A stretch of 64,000 nucleotides of DNA from Flagellimonas amoyensis (GCF_003058265.1 NZ_QBUK01000016.1:16029-80028); one strand, 5' to 3'; shown: positions 42,730 to 53,163, counted from the stretch's first letter. The notes: generated from the letters alone by a model not told the origin. Numbers and translations are program-made.

Positions 42730-44211
42730 TTATTGTTCCCAAATATACGTGGCAACGGCCCCACTGTCCAGCGTTGCGGTCACCCATTGGTTTTTGTATT
42801 TGATATTAAAGGATGTAATGGCCGCTCCATCGTTTTCCACGATAAGGACCATCTGACCCTCCGGAGTCCTAAAGGCCACATTTTGAAGGTCGCCCTGTAT
42901 GTTGGAGCCCACCCGGACCGAACCTGAAGGAACAAATTTGGAGGCATGGGCCACAATATAGTAGCCCACATTTCTGGTAATGTTCCCACCTGAACTGATG
43001 GTAAGTCCTCCTTTGCAGACGGTGCACCCGCCATCTGTGTGTGGACCAAAGTTTTCATTGTTGGCCAAGTTCCATTCCAACGCATTCTTGCTCCAGTTGC
43101 GCATGGACCCAATGATGACATTTTTTAAATGCCATTTCAAATCTCCTTCAAAAGAGCCGCTCGAAGAGGTATACTGTTCTGTAAAATAAAGATTCTTTTC
43201 AGGAAACGCATTGTGTACGGTAGAGAGTGCGCTAATGTCACCGTTGTACAGGTGGAATGCGGAACCATCCACATAGGGATTCGTTTCCGGATCACTCAGT
43301 ACCGTGATGGGGTATTGTGGATTGTCGCAATTATGGTCCCACACGATGATCTTAGTGGCGATTCCTGCACTGGAAAAGGCAGGGCCAAGGTGGTTTTTGA
43401 TAAAATCCGACTGTTCTTCAGCAGTCATGAACATACTGGGATTGTTCCCGTCATGCATGGGTTCGTTCTGAATGGTGATGGCATCCAAAACTATCCCTTC
43501 GGCTTCCATAGCTTCGAGATACTTTACAAAATATTGGGCATACACTCCATAATATTGTGATTGAAGGCTACCTCCCACGAAGCTTCCATTGTCCTTCATC
43601 CAGACCGGGGCGGACCAGGGAGAACCCATAATTTTCAGATCGGGGTTGATTTCCAAAATCTCCTTGAGAACGGCCACGACACCGTCCATATCCGGTTCCA
43701 GACTAAAATGGGCCAAAGCTTCATCGGTTTCCCCTTCGGGCATGTCATTATAGGTAAAAGGAGCTTCATTGAGATCGGAAGCACCAATGCTGATCCGAAG
43801 GTAACTTATGCCGATACTGCTTTGCGAATCACCAAAAAGTTCTTGCAAAAGCCCAGCTTTCTTATCCGCACTCAATTGATTGATGACATCTGCGCTGCCT
43901 CCTGTCAAGGTAAATCCAAAGCCATCTATGGTCTGATAGGTCAAGGATTCGTCCACTGTAATGGTGGGAAACGTGTTGGTAGTGGTCCCAAAAGACAAAA
44001 TCTTGTCCTGTTTTTTTAACAACACGCTCTGGTTCGAAAGTGTCAACCAAGCCTCCACATCATTGGTGGCGGCAGGTGGGTTATTCCCAGGAGGGTTGTC
44101 GTCCGGGGTCTGCCCCGTATCATCGGTACCGCTATCCCCAGAAGAGGAGCAGTGTGTCATGGGTAGCAGAAGCGCCCAAACTGCCATTACAACTATATTC
44201 TTTCTAATCAT
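42730..44211 (-). CDS. GH30 family beta-1,6-glucanase-like lipoprotein
   Basis: 493 aa. Lipobox LLLPMTHCSSSGDSG. GH30 blocks: YQTIDGFGFTLTGGSADVIN, IMGSPWSAPVWMKDNGSFVG, acid/base Glu in ITIQNEPMHDGNNPSMF and nucleophile Glu in NLYFTEQYTSSSGSF, then the small C-terminal beta domain. Bacterial GH30 enzymes next to GH16 in SusC/D loci often cleave beta-1,6 side chains of laminarin, an inference here. It starts 200 bases after the terminator that closes the SusC-SusD-lipoprotein transcript, so it has its own promoter or depends on read-through. Confidence 0.92.
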   Translation of the reverse strand: MIRKNIVVMAVWALLLPMTHCSSSGDSGTDDTGQTPDDNPPGNNPPAATNDVEAWLTLSNQSVLLKKQDKILSFGTTTNTFPTITVDESLTYQTIDGFGFTLTGGSADVINQLSADKKAGLLQELFGDSQSSIGISYLRISIGASDLNEAPFTYNDMPEGETDEALAHFSLEPDMDGVVAVLKEILEINPDLKIMGSPWSAPVWMKDNGSFVGGSLQSQYYGVYAQYFVKYLEAMEAEGIVLDAITIQNEPMHDGNNPSMFMTAEEQSDFIKNHLGPAFSSAGIATKIIVWDHNCDNPQYPITVLSDPETNPYVDGSAFHLYNGDISALSTVHNAFPEKNLYFTEQYTSSSGSFEGDLKWHLKNVIIGSMRNWSKNALEWNLANNENFGPHTDGGCTVCKGGLTISSGGNITRNVGYYIVAHASKFVPSGSVRVGSNIQGDLQNVAFRTPEGQMVLIVENDGAAITSFNIKYKNQWVTATLDSGAVATYIWEQ

Positions 44212-44332
44212 ATGCCTATATCTTTTTGTTAACCACCCTTTGGGTGGCCTCCATTTCCATCTTATTTATTTGAAGAATCAGTATACCTATCTTGCCAGTA
44301 CCTAATCCTATACTGCTGTCTTAAACATGCCT

Positions 44333-44364
44333 TAAAAATAGCCCATGGCCAGAAGACCATGGGC
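44333..44364 (-). terminator. Intrinsic terminator after the SusC-SusD-lipoprotein genes
   Basis: Perfect 8-bp stem GCCCATGG (44341-44348) / CCATGGGC (44357-44364) with T-rich tail TATTTTTAAG on the minus strand. A GAGTTAGTT copy (44378-44386, minus strand) ends 13 bases before the stem. Confidence 0.85.
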
Positions 44365-44411
44365 CGTGAATTAAAAAAACTAACTCAACTCAAATAATCG
44401 ATTATATCATT

Positions 44412-45281
44412 TTAATTGGTTCCTCTAAGTTCCACATTATCAATGGTAATAGCTCCCACATTTCCGCCTCCACATTTGATGACCAAATAGACGGTGGCAT
44501 CGGTATCAAAACTTACAATGTTTCCTTCTCCGGCACAACTGAGCTGGGAGAGTTTACCACTAAAGGGTGCATTGCCGCAACCGTTCCAGGTATTCAGACC
44601 GATCTTGGCACCATCAGCTGCATAATCGGAACCTTGGACTGGTGCTGTTGTAGACACATAAACCTCAAACCAAGTATCCACCGAGCCTTCACCTTGTACC
44701 GTCATATCCACGGCATAGTTTTTACCGCCCTGCACTTCTATGGCCTGAAAAATGCCTTGTTGGTTCCAATCACTTGCCGTAATAGTAGCGGTACCTGAAC
44801 CAAAATTCCAATTTGCCCCAGATGCACTTATACTCAAAATGCTCCACTGGGCAATGTCCTCGTCGGTCTCAAACTTGCCTCCGACGACCAAATTCCCCGC
44901 ATTGGGGTCCGATTCCGCCACGACCAGTTCTTGGGAACTGCTTAGGGTTGAACCTCCCCTTCCTATGGCAATGTGTGTGATGGTGTAGGTTCCCGCATCG
45001 GGCAGGAAGATTTCCTCCGTTGCCTTGCCTTGGTATATCCCCTCGCCGATGTTCCATTTGGAGGCTATGACATTGGTGGTGTTGGCTGCAAGGACATATC
45101 TGTTCGCCTGCCCTTCCACTGGCGTTATCGTGAAGGACGCGTCCACATTGGTGTCGGTCAATCCATTGTTGCCAAAGGAGTCCTCCGGGGTACAGGAAAC
45201 CACCATGATCGAGCCAAATAATAGCATGACCCATCCGTAGATGTTGTTTGTTTTAGTTTTTATACGCATAACAGTATTCAT
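44412..45281 (-). CDS. PUL lipoprotein, surface glycan-binding protein (SusE/F-like position)
   Basis: 289 aa; start at 45281 or 45269. Lipobox IMVVSCTPEDSFG. An N-terminal PKD-like domain (DASFTITPVEGQANRYVLAA, SKWNIGEGIYQGKATEEIFL) is followed by a jelly-roll CBM-like domain (KFETDEDIAQWSILSISASG, GKNYAVDMTVQGEGSVDTWF). It sits directly after susD, where surface glycan-binding proteins are usually encoded, so it probably captures the glucan at the cell surface. No enzymatic motif. Its transcript ends at the hairpin 44341-44364. Confidence 0.8.
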   Translation of the reverse strand: MNTVMRIKTKTNNIYGWVMLLFGSIMVVSCTPEDSFGNNGLTDTNVDASFTITPVEGQANRYVLAANTTNVIASKWNIGEGIYQGKATEEIFLPDAGTYTITHIAIGRGGSTLSSSQELVVAESDPNAGNLVVGGKFETDEDIAQWSILSISASGANWNFGSGTATITASDWNQQGIFQAIEVQGGKNYAVDMTVQGEGSVDTWFEVYVSTTAPVQGSDYAADGAKIGLNTWNGCGNAPFSGKLSQLSCAGEGNIVSFDTDATVYLVIKCGGGNVGAITIDNVELRGTN

Positions 45282-45292
45282 TTAATGGTTGA

Positions 45293-46804
45293 TCAATAAT
45301 TGGGATTTTGAACGATCAAAGTGTTTTCCATTTCCCTCAGCGGAATAGGCAACACTTCGTTTTTACCTGCAACAAATCCCTTATCTGCTAAGGCAGTGGC
45401 AGCATTTCCTGTCCGGACCAAATCGAACCAACGGTGTCCTTCCCCTGCCAATTCGATTCGCCTTTCGTTCCAAATGGCCTGAACGGACACGGGAACCGGG
45501 GCCAACCCCACTCTGGCCCGTACCGCATCCAGTAGGGCCTGCGCCCTTGCACCGGAACCTCCCAAGGCCTCTGCTTCCAAAAGATAGGTGTCGGCCAAAC
45601 GGATCATATAGACATGCTGCTGATAGTTCAACTCTTTGACCCCTCCGCCAGTGGTGGCATCGCTGTTCAATGGCATAAACTTCTTCAAGTAGTACCCCGT
45701 GTCTTTATCACCGTACAAATATTCGATTTCCCCGGCTTCCTCAAAGGCCTTCAAATTGGCAATGGTCTCATCAAACCTGGGGTCGTTTTCGATCACATCA
45801 AAGAATTCATCAGTAAAAACATTGAAACTCCAACCTGGCGCAAAGTCCGGTGCGGTGGAGGTGGCACTTCTCACATAACTACGCGGGCCCACCATAATGT
45901 TGATGCTATTGCCCTCATCGGCTCCCGAGCCCCAAAAACCCCAATCTGCATTGCTCTGGTTGGTATTGGTGGTCTCCAAAATGGATTCTGAATTGAAGGT
46001 ATTGCTGAAATCCCACAGATCTGCGAAATCGTCCAACAAACGGTACCCATATTTACTGGTTCCGCCCGGTGTTCCATTGACTTCGGCCAGTTCCGCAGCG
46101 GCTTGGCTGTTCTTGCCATTGTAGAGATATACTTTGCCCAATAAAGCCTGTACCGCTCCTTTGGAGAAGCGTCCTGCCTCCGTGGCAAGGTTCACCATGT
46201 CGGGAAGGCCGTTCTTTGCTTCTTCCAAATCAGTCTCGATCTGTGCATAGACCGCTTCTTTTGATGCCTGTTCCACATTGTAGATCTCTGCCGTCGGTAG
46301 GGGTTCAACAATCAGTGGGATGTTTCCGAACATCCGTACCAATTGAAAATAAAAATAAGCACGAAGCGCTTTGGCCTCTGCAGTGAACCTCGTCCTATTA
46401 CCTTCGCCCATGGGGATTTCGGGCAGTTTGGACAGCAACACATTGGCCCTGAATATGCCTTGGAAATAATCGTTCCAATAGCTTGCAGGGATGTTGGAGG
46501 CCGTAATGGTATAATTGGCGAACGCATGGATCCCTGCACCATCATCCGGCCCACCACCACCAGCGTGATGATCGTCCGACCCTGCATTCATCATGGTCAC
46601 CATGTTCTCGAATCCCCTTGATTCTTTTCCCAAAACATCGTAAATGGCAATCAAACCGGAATAGGCCTGATTTTCATTGCTGTAATAGTTCTCTTCCAAA
46701 TAGGTCCCTTTGGGTTCCACATCCAAAAATTCCTTGGTACAGGAAGCGAATGCAACAACCAGAATTGAACCAAAAACTAAATTCTTTATGTTTCTCAGTT
46801 TCAT
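45293..46804 (-). CDS. susD: SusD/RagB outer-membrane lipoprotein (PUL 1)
   Basis: 503 aa from the ATG at 46804 (MKLRNIKNLVFGSILVVAFA, lipobox ASCTKEFLDV). The longer frame to 46870 adds a non-leader segment. SusD features: FLDVEPKGTYLEENYYSNEN, TAEAKALRAYFYFQLVRMFG, the TPR-like QALLGKVYLYNGKNSQAAAE and the C-terminal ERRIELAGEGHRWFDLVRTG. It is the ligand-capturing lid of the SusC channel. It begins 11 bases after susC. Confidence 0.95.
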   Translation of the reverse strand: MKLRNIKNLVFGSILVVAFASCTKEFLDVEPKGTYLEENYYSNENQAYSGLIAIYDVLGKESRGFENMVTMMNAGSDDHHAGGGGPDDGAGIHAFANYTITASNIPASYWNDYFQGIFRANVLLSKLPEIPMGEGNRTRFTAEAKALRAYFYFQLVRMFGNIPLIVEPLPTAEIYNVEQASKEAVYAQIETDLEEAKNGLPDMVNLATEAGRFSKGAVQALLGKVYLYNGKNSQAAAELAEVNGTPGGTSKYGYRLLDDFADLWDFSNTFNSESILETTNTNQSNADWGFWGSGADEGNSINIMVGPRSYVRSATSTAPDFAPGWSFNVFTDEFFDVIENDPRFDETIANLKAFEEAGEIEYLYGDKDTGYYLKKFMPLNSDATTGGGVKELNYQQHVYMIRLADTYLLEAEALGGSGARAQALLDAVRARVGLAPVPVSVQAIWNERRIELAGEGHRWFDLVRTGNAATALADKGFVAGKNEVLPIPLREMENTLIVQNPNY

Positions 46805-46814
46805 TGTATCTTTT

Positions 46815-49800
46815 TTAAAATTGTAGATTAATGCCCAACATTCCCGTTCTGGCCTGTGGATAATAGCCACGGTCTATACCAAATACGTTGCCCCCTATTT
46901 CGGGATCAAATCCTGTGTACTTGGTAAACGTGATCAGGTTTTCCCCGGTCACATACAATCGTATTTTAGAAATGCCCACTTTGCCCAAAACCTCTTGTGG
47001 CAAAGTATATCCGAACTGGATGGTCTTGAACCTCAAATAATCTCCATCCTCTAAATAGAAGTCGGAGGGATTGGTGAAGTTCTTATTGGTATCATTGGTC
47101 GTAAGTCGCGGAAAGGAATTTGACGAGCCTTCGCCGGACCATCTGCCCAAAGCCGACGTCTGGAAATTGGCACTTCCAATATCCAATCGTCTCAAAGCTT
47201 GGAAAATCTTGTTTCCGGCAGCTCCTTGTGCAAAAACGAGCAGGTCAAAATTCTTGTAGTTCACATTAAGATTGATCCCGAAGGTCACTTTGGGAATGGA
47301 ACTTCCTATGAAATCCCTGTCATTATCCGTTATGGAACCATCGCCATCTACATCCTTCCACCTGAAATCCCCAGGTCTGGCCACAGGCTGCATCGGCTGT
47401 CCTTCAGAATTCACATAGGCATCTATCTCAGCTTGGTTCTGAAAGATCCCATCGGTCACAAATCCATAGAACGAATTGACAGCTTGCCCTATTTGGGTAC
47501 GGGTAATGGGAAAGGTACTGGCCTGCACCGTAGTACCGCCTGATAAAAACTCGACGCCTTCCCCTAAAAAGGTGACTTCATTGTGGACGGTGGACATATT
47601 GCCACTCAACGAAAATCTAAGGTCCCCAAAACTTTTGTTGTAGCTCAACCCTAGGTCCACGCCCTTGTTTTCCATATCGGCCACGTTGCCTGCCGGACTT
47701 CCGGTGGCTCCAACATACCCAGGAAGGGGCACATCCCTAAGAATGCCCGTGGTTTTTTTAAAGTACCAATCAAAGGTGACGTTCAATCCGTTGAACAGCG
47801 TTGCATCCAAACCAATGTTGGTCTGACTGGTCTCTTCCCATTTCAAATCTGGGTTTGCAGGTGCATCAGGGCTGTTCCCGATGACCACCGATCCTGTGTT
47901 GCCCACTGGGTAATTACGGCCGTCGCCTATGGTGGAGAGGTATTTGAAATCCCCGATCTGATCACTACCGGTCACCCCATAGCTTCCGCGAATCTTCAAC
48001 TGATTCACAATATTGTTCTCTGGCCAAAAGTTTTCTTTGTTGGCCGCCCATCCTGCTGAAAAGGATGGAAATATCCCAAATTTGTTATTGGACCCGAAAC
48101 GACTTGAACCGTCCCGTCTCACAATACCAGTGAACAGGTATTTTTCTTGAAAGGCATAGTTCAACCTTGCAAATAGCGAGGTAACCTTATGGGTGACCCC
48201 TGTGTATGCACTGGCATTGATCTGTTCTGTTGGGATATCAAAATTAAAGGACGCATCCTTGTAATTGTTCACCGGGATGTTGTTGTAGGTTATGGACTGT
48301 CCTTCGGTGATATTGTCCACATATACCCCCTGACCCAATAGTACCGTAAAATCATGGCCTCCAAGTGCCTTGTTGTACGAAGCGGTATTTTCAATGTTCC
48401 AGCCAAATCCCTTGTTGGTGTTTCGGCTCAGGCTATTCTGGGAGGTCACAAAGGAGGAGGTCAAAAAGGCGACCGGATTGAAGGATTCCCCTCCCCAGTA
48501 AGCCAACTTGCCACCAAAAGTGCTCCGTATCCTCAAATTTTCAATGGGCTCCACCTCAACATAGGCATTGCCCACAAAATTGTCCGACCAGCTATGGTTG
48601 CCCAATCTTGTTTGGGTAAAAGCCAAGGGATTGGTCATCTCTTGTCCCACCAAAGTGGAAATACCGTAGGGAAATCCATTTGGGGCCAAAATAAGATCTG
48701 GTCGCAAACCCCCTGTACCATCCACATAGGGAACCCCTGCCAAAACAGCCGGATCGGTCTCAATGGCCGGTGTTATCGGGTCCAAGTTGACCGCTGAGGA
48801 CAATGGTCCACCATAAAAGGTGTTCCCATCAATGGCGGCATTTTTCTCATTGGAATATCCAAAAGTCTGGCCTACCCTGATGTAATCGTTGATTTGATGG
48901 GTGGAGTTCAACCGGAAATTTTTCCGGATGTAATGGGAAATGTCCGAAACCACGATCCCTTCTTGGTCCAAGTAACCGAAGGAAGCATAAAACGTGGATT
49001 TTTCAGTCCCGCCGCTTACGCTGATCTCGTGGTTCTCCCGTTTGGCACTATTGCTGAAAATTTGTTCCTGCCAATCCGTTCCCTTTCCATAGGAGTTTGG
49101 ATTTGGAAAAAGAATAGATCCACCACCGGCCACAGAAGCCTCGTTACGTAAAGTGGCATATTGGGTCGCATTGAGCAGATCCAACTTTCTAGCAGGGGCG
49201 GACATACCTGTATACCCATTGTAGTTGACGGACAATTTTCCTGATTTACCACTTTTTGTGGTCACAAGGATAACCCCGGCCGCAGCCCTAGATCCGTAAA
49301 TGGCTGCAGAAGCAGCATCCTTTAACACCTCAATGGATGCAACATCGGATTGATTGAGGTATCCTATACCCCCCGCATCCACGATGACACCATCCACAAC
49401 CCAAAGAGGTTCGTTATTGTTCAGGGTAGTGATTCCCCTGACTCGAATGGTGGAGGCAGCACCTGGTTGGCCAGAATTTGCTGCAATGGTAATCCCTGAT
49501 GCCCTTCCTTGCAAAGATTGCTCCACCCGGTTGATGGGCAAATCTTGAAGGTCACTTTCCTTCACTCCGGAAATGGCGCCGGTGACCACACTTTTCTTTT
49601 GTGTACCATATCCTACGACGACGATTTCATCCAGAAGGCTCACATCAGGTTGGAGTGTGACCTCTATCCGAGATCTACCTGCGACTGCCTCCTCTGTTGG
49701 TGTATACCCAACATAACTGAAAACCAAAGTTCCATCCGAAGGAACCCCTATTTCAAAATTCCCATCAAAATCCGTGGTGGTACCCCTGGATGTGTTTTTG

Positions 49801-49937
49801 AGAATTACAGATGCCCCTGGAAGTGGGGCACCACTTTCATCCTTGACCGTGCCTCGAACAGTTGCGTCCTGGGCCTGTACGAGCACGGTAAACAGTAAAG
49901 ATAAAGCACATAATACATATGACTTTGTTAGCTTCAT
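46815..49937 (-). CDS. susC: SusC/RagA TonB-dependent receptor (PUL 1)
   Basis: 1040 aa from the ATG at 49937 (MKLTKSYVLCALSLLFTVLV, signal peptide); the track from 49979 adds 14 residues not leader-like. A carboxypeptidase-like domain follows the leader (DATVRGTVKDESGAPLPGAS), then a TonB-type box region and plug (VVVGYGTQKKSVVTGAISGV, VLKDAASAAIYGSRAAAGVI), and a 22-strand barrel ending GMLGINLQF. It imports oligosaccharides released from the glucan. It is the first gene of the PUL, divergent from the SusR-type regulator; repeated 16-mers lie in the gap. Confidence 0.96.
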   Translation of the reverse strand: MKLTKSYVLCALSLLFTVLVQAQDATVRGTVKDESGAPLPGASVILKNTSRGTTTDFDGNFEIGVPSDGTLVFSYVGYTPTEEAVAGRSRIEVTLQPDVSLLDEIVVVGYGTQKKSVVTGAISGVKESDLQDLPINRVEQSLQGRASGITIAANSGQPGAASTIRVRGITTLNNNEPLWVVDGVIVDAGGIGYLNQSDVASIEVLKDAASAAIYGSRAAAGVILVTTKSGKSGKLSVNYNGYTGMSAPARKLDLLNATQYATLRNEASVAGGGSILFPNPNSYGKGTDWQEQIFSNSAKRENHEISVSGGTEKSTFYASFGYLDQEGIVVSDISHYIRKNFRLNSTHQINDYIRVGQTFGYSNEKNAAIDGNTFYGGPLSSAVNLDPITPAIETDPAVLAGVPYVDGTGGLRPDLILAPNGFPYGISTLVGQEMTNPLAFTQTRLGNHSWSDNFVGNAYVEVEPIENLRIRSTFGGKLAYWGGESFNPVAFLTSSFVTSQNSLSRNTNKGFGWNIENTASYNKALGGHDFTVLLGQGVYVDNITEGQSITYNNIPVNNYKDASFNFDIPTEQINASAYTGVTHKVTSLFARLNYAFQEKYLFTGIVRRDGSSRFGSNNKFGIFPSFSAGWAANKENFWPENNIVNQLKIRGSYGVTGSDQIGDFKYLSTIGDGRNYPVGNTGSVVIGNSPDAPANPDLKWEETSQTNIGLDATLFNGLNVTFDWYFKKTTGILRDVPLPGYVGATGSPAGNVADMENKGVDLGLSYNKSFGDLRFSLSGNMSTVHNEVTFLGEGVEFLSGGTTVQASTFPITRTQIGQAVNSFYGFVTDGIFQNQAEIDAYVNSEGQPMQPVARPGDFRWKDVDGDGSITDNDRDFIGSSIPKVTFGINLNVNYKNFDLLVFAQGAAGNKIFQALRRLDIGSANFQTSALGRWSGEGSSNSFPRLTTNDTNKNFTNPSDFYLEDGDYLRFKTIQFGYTLPQEVLGKVGISKIRLYVTGENLITFTKYTGFDPEIGGNVFGIDRGYYPQARTGMLGINLQF

Positions 49938-50029
49938 GTGTTGTGAGTTTAAGTTAATTAATGTTAAAAAAATGTGCATTTTGCAGCTATGATAGGTAAG
50001 ATTTTGGCAAAGTCACAATACAATTCCAC

Positions 50030-50152
50030 TACAAAAACACATCAATTACAAATTTTAATCTTACAAAAACACATCAAAAAATATTATATAACATTGATAA
50101 TCAATTATTTGAAATAAAAATAATACTTATCTGATATGATGTGCTTTTTGTA
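50030..50152. repeat. Repeated 16-bp motif between susC and the SusR-type regulator
   Basis: TACAAAAACACATCAA occurs at 50030-50045 and again, identical, at 50062-50077 (32 bases apart). A third, inverted copy with one inserted base, TGATGTGCTTTTTGTA, is at 50137-50152. In susC orientation the repeats read TTGATGTGTTTTTGTA. They lie in the 268-base divergent gap, 93-215 bases upstream of the susC ATG, and are the best operator candidates for the adjacent regulator. Confidence 0.65.
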
Positions 50153-50205
50153 AAAAACACAACAAACGGATAAATTGCGCTCCATGGACAAGATCAGGGG
50201 AAATT

Positions 50206-53163
50206 ATGGGTAGTCAACAAACAGCTTTTTATTGCCTTATTACGTTTTGTCATCTAGAGGTGAGAATCAAGTTCAATAGTAAGAAAACCGCCTTCAAATG
50301 GATTCTTTTGGTCCTTCTCTATTTACAGAACCCACTCCTTGGCCTTGGCCAGGTCAAGGGCATTGGATTGCCCAGCATCACGAACTACACAAAAACAGAA
50401 TACCAAAGCGGGACCCAAAACTGGGACATTGACCAAGATGCCAATGGCAATGTCTATTTTGCCAACAATAATGGGTTATTGCAATTTGATGGATCTACTT
50501 GGCGCACTTATAAAATACCCAATTCCAACAATGTCCGGTCCGTTAAGTTCGACCCCGCATCAGGAAGGATCTATGTAGGGGCATACAATCAGTTTGGATA
50601 CTTTGAATCTAGTGAAGATGGAGGACTATCCTATGTTTCACTGATTCCTAAAATTTTGGATGCCAAATACAGGTCCACCGATTTTATCTGGAACATTCAT
50701 CTTTTCAAGGACGAGGTCATTTTTCAATCCTTTGGAACCGTATATGTTTTCAAAAATGACCAAATAACCCCTTTGCCTGCTGAAGGAAGGTTCCAGTTTT
50801 CATACAAGGCCGGAGACAGGCTTTACTTTCAAGAGGTGACCAAAGGAATCTTGGAATATAAAGATGGTAAGATGTTCACTTTACCTGGGACAAATTCGCT
50901 GAATGCCTATGAAATCTGGGGAATCTTTTCATTGGAAGACGATACATTATTGATCGCCACATTGGAAGCTGGCCTTTTCATCCATGATGGGGAACACGTA
51001 TATCCCTGGAACACCGAGGCAAATCAATTCATCAAAAACAATAGTTCATTGGGCGGGGTAAAGATCAATGAAGATCTCTTTGTACTCAACTCAGTTTTGG
51101 GTGGTATTGTCATTTGCAATGCCAAAGGTGAAATCATTCAACAAATCGACTTAAAAAAAGGCCTAAAGAACAATACTGTACTGAGTTCCTTTCTGGACAG
51201 TTCAAACAATCTTTGGTTGGGTCTGGACAATGGGATTTCATACCTGAACATCAACTCACCCTTTACCTATTTCAGTTCCAGCCTCAATTTGAGTTCCGTA
51301 TATGCCACGGTGGTCCATAATGAAAATCTCTATGTGGCCACCAACCAAGGTGTATTCTATCACAAATTGAACGGGACTTTTAAGGACGACTCCTTCAGAT
51401 TGGTGGAAGGGACCGCTACCCAATCATGGAACATACAGGTAATCGGTGGTGAACTGATCTGTGCGAACAACAAAGGGGCATTGGTCATAGATGGGAACAG
51501 GGTAAGCCGGGTTTTGGGATATACAGGCTATTTTGGTTTCAAGGAAATCCCTGGACATCCTGGATATATATTGGGGTCCAATTATGGTGGTTTTTCACTT
51601 TTCAAGATGGGTCCTCGAGGTATTGGATTTCAAAACCGGATAGAAGGTTTTTATAATTCTTCCAAGGATTTTGAGATGGATGCGAATCATGTCTGGCTCC
51701 TCCGCGATCAATTCCTATATCAGCTCGAATTGGCGGATGACCTCCAGACGTTGTCCATAAAAAAAAGACATACTTCCTTGGGCAATGATGGCAAGGGCAT
51801 CAACACCCTTAAAAAAATAGACAACACCCTTTACTTCGTTTCTGAAAACCACTTTTATAGTTATTCCAAAGAGTTGGATGCCTTTCGGGAAGATTTGGTC
51901 TTAAGCGGCCTCTTCAAGGGGCTCCCTATCATCAATTCCGTATGTAAGGATACTGCCGGGAATTTATGGTACACCTATGACCAATCCAATGAAATTGGCG
52001 TACTCATGAAACTGGAAGGCCCTGGATACACCAATGTGCTAGAACCCTTTTCCAATCTAACAGGAAACCTTGTGTTCAACTACCTATCGGTGAATACCAT
52101 AGACCCAAACAATATCTTTATTGGTTTGATCAATGGGTTGGCGCATTACGATTCCCAGTTTTCCAGGGAAAATATAGCTCGGCCCAAAGCCTTTATACGC
52201 AGTTTTTCCTATGGGGACCAAACGATGGTTCAGGGCAATCCCCAGCATAAAGAAATGGAATATAAACTTCCCTATGTCAACAATAATGTGAGTTTTACTT
52301 TTTCATCCCCTGATTTTGAAAGTGGCAAGAATATTCAGTATTCCTATCAACTGGAACCCTTTGATAAACAATGGAGCAATTGGTCCAAACTGGCTCTTAA
52401 GGAATATACCAATCTCAGGGAAGGAACCTATACCATGAGGGTAAAGGAAAAGAACAGCTATGGTGTGGAATCGGAACCGACATCCCTGACCTTTACCGTG
52501 AGTCCACCATGGTACCGACATCCCATTGCCTATATCGGTTATCTTATTTTGGGCTGTTTGATCATTTATTTGATCAGGCTACAGGTACAGGCCAAGATCA
52601 GGAAGAACAAATATTATGAGACCATCGAACAGCGCAAGTTATATCTGGAAAAAGAGTCCAAAATACGCATTGAGCAGTACCGTCTGGAAAAAAAGATACA
52701 AAAACTCAATAAGGAAAAACTAAAGACCAAGATTTTGGCCAAGGACAAAGAATTGGTGAACAACTCGCTCCAAGTGGTAAAAAAGAACAAAACCTTGAGC
52801 AATATAGTCCAAAAGCTAAAGGAAATGGATAGTGAGTCTATGAATGAGGAAACCAAGTCCCAACTGACCACTTTGAAAAAAAACATTCAAAAGGAAATTG
52901 GTGGCAACAGTTGGAAAGACCTTGAAAAACACATCAAAAATGTACACTTTGAGTTCTTGAAAAGACTCAAGGAAAAATACCCCCATATTTCGCCAAGGGA
53001 ACTTGACCTATCCACCTACCTGCTCATGAACATGTCCACCAAGGAAATTGCCGAAGTGATGAACATATCCAATGGCGGTGTCGAATTGGCCCGTTATCGG
53101 TTGCGAAAAAAACTCGGCCTATCCAGAAAAGAAAACCTTACCGGCTTTTTGATGAACATCTGA
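50206..53163 (+). CDS. SusR-like transmembrane regulator: propeller, Y_Y_Y, HTH
   Basis: 985 aa (start at the ATG 50206; a GTG at 50260 is possible). Leader-like KWILLVLLYLQNPLLGLGQ, then a long periplasmic beta-propeller with many short repeats (GNVYFANNNGLLQFDGSTWR, RIYVGAYNQFGYFESSEDGG), a Y_Y_Y domain near 700-760 (YSYQLEPFDKQWSNWSKLAL), one membrane helix (PIAYIGYLILGCLIIYLIRL), a coiled coil and a LuxR-type HTH (LSTYLLMNMSTKEIAEVMNI). These proteins bind oligosaccharide outside and activate susC promoters inside. It has no kinase, so it works as a one-component regulator. It lies between two SusC/D loci and may serve either. Confidence 0.93.
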   Translation: MGSQQTAFYCLITFCHLEVRIKFNSKKTAFKWILLVLLYLQNPLLGLGQVKGIGLPSITNYTKTEYQSGTQNWDIDQDANGNVYFANNNGLLQFDGSTWRTYKIPNSNNVRSVKFDPASGRIYVGAYNQFGYFESSEDGGLSYVSLIPKILDAKYRSTDFIWNIHLFKDEVIFQSFGTVYVFKNDQITPLPAEGRFQFSYKAGDRLYFQEVTKGILEYKDGKMFTLPGTNSLNAYEIWGIFSLEDDTLLIATLEAGLFIHDGEHVYPWNTEANQFIKNNSSLGGVKINEDLFVLNSVLGGIVICNAKGEIIQQIDLKKGLKNNTVLSSFLDSSNNLWLGLDNGISYLNINSPFTYFSSSLNLSSVYATVVHNENLYVATNQGVFYHKLNGTFKDDSFRLVEGTATQSWNIQVIGGELICANNKGALVIDGNRVSRVLGYTGYFGFKEIPGHPGYILGSNYGGFSLFKMGPRGIGFQNRIEGFYNSSKDFEMDANHVWLLRDQFLYQLELADDLQTLSIKKRHTSLGNDGKGINTLKKIDNTLYFVSENHFYSYSKELDAFREDLVLSGLFKGLPIINSVCKDTAGNLWYTYDQSNEIGVLMKLEGPGYTNVLEPFSNLTGNLVFNYLSVNTIDPNNIFIGLINGLAHYDSQFSRENIARPKAFIRSFSYGDQTMVQGNPQHKEMEYKLPYVNNNVSFTFSSPDFESGKNIQYSYQLEPFDKQWSNWSKLALKEYTNLREGTYTMRVKEKNSYGVESEPTSLTFTVSPPWYRHPIAYIGYLILGCLIIYLIRLQVQAKIRKNKYYETIEQRKLYLEKESKIRIEQYRLEKKIQKLNKEKLKTKILAKDKELVNNSLQVVKKNKTLSNIVQKLKEMDSESMNEETKSQLTTLKKNIQKEIGGNSWKDLEKHIKNVHFEFLKRLKEKYPHISPRELDLSTYLLMNMSTKEIAEVMNISNGGVELARYRLRKKLGLSRKENLTGFLMNI

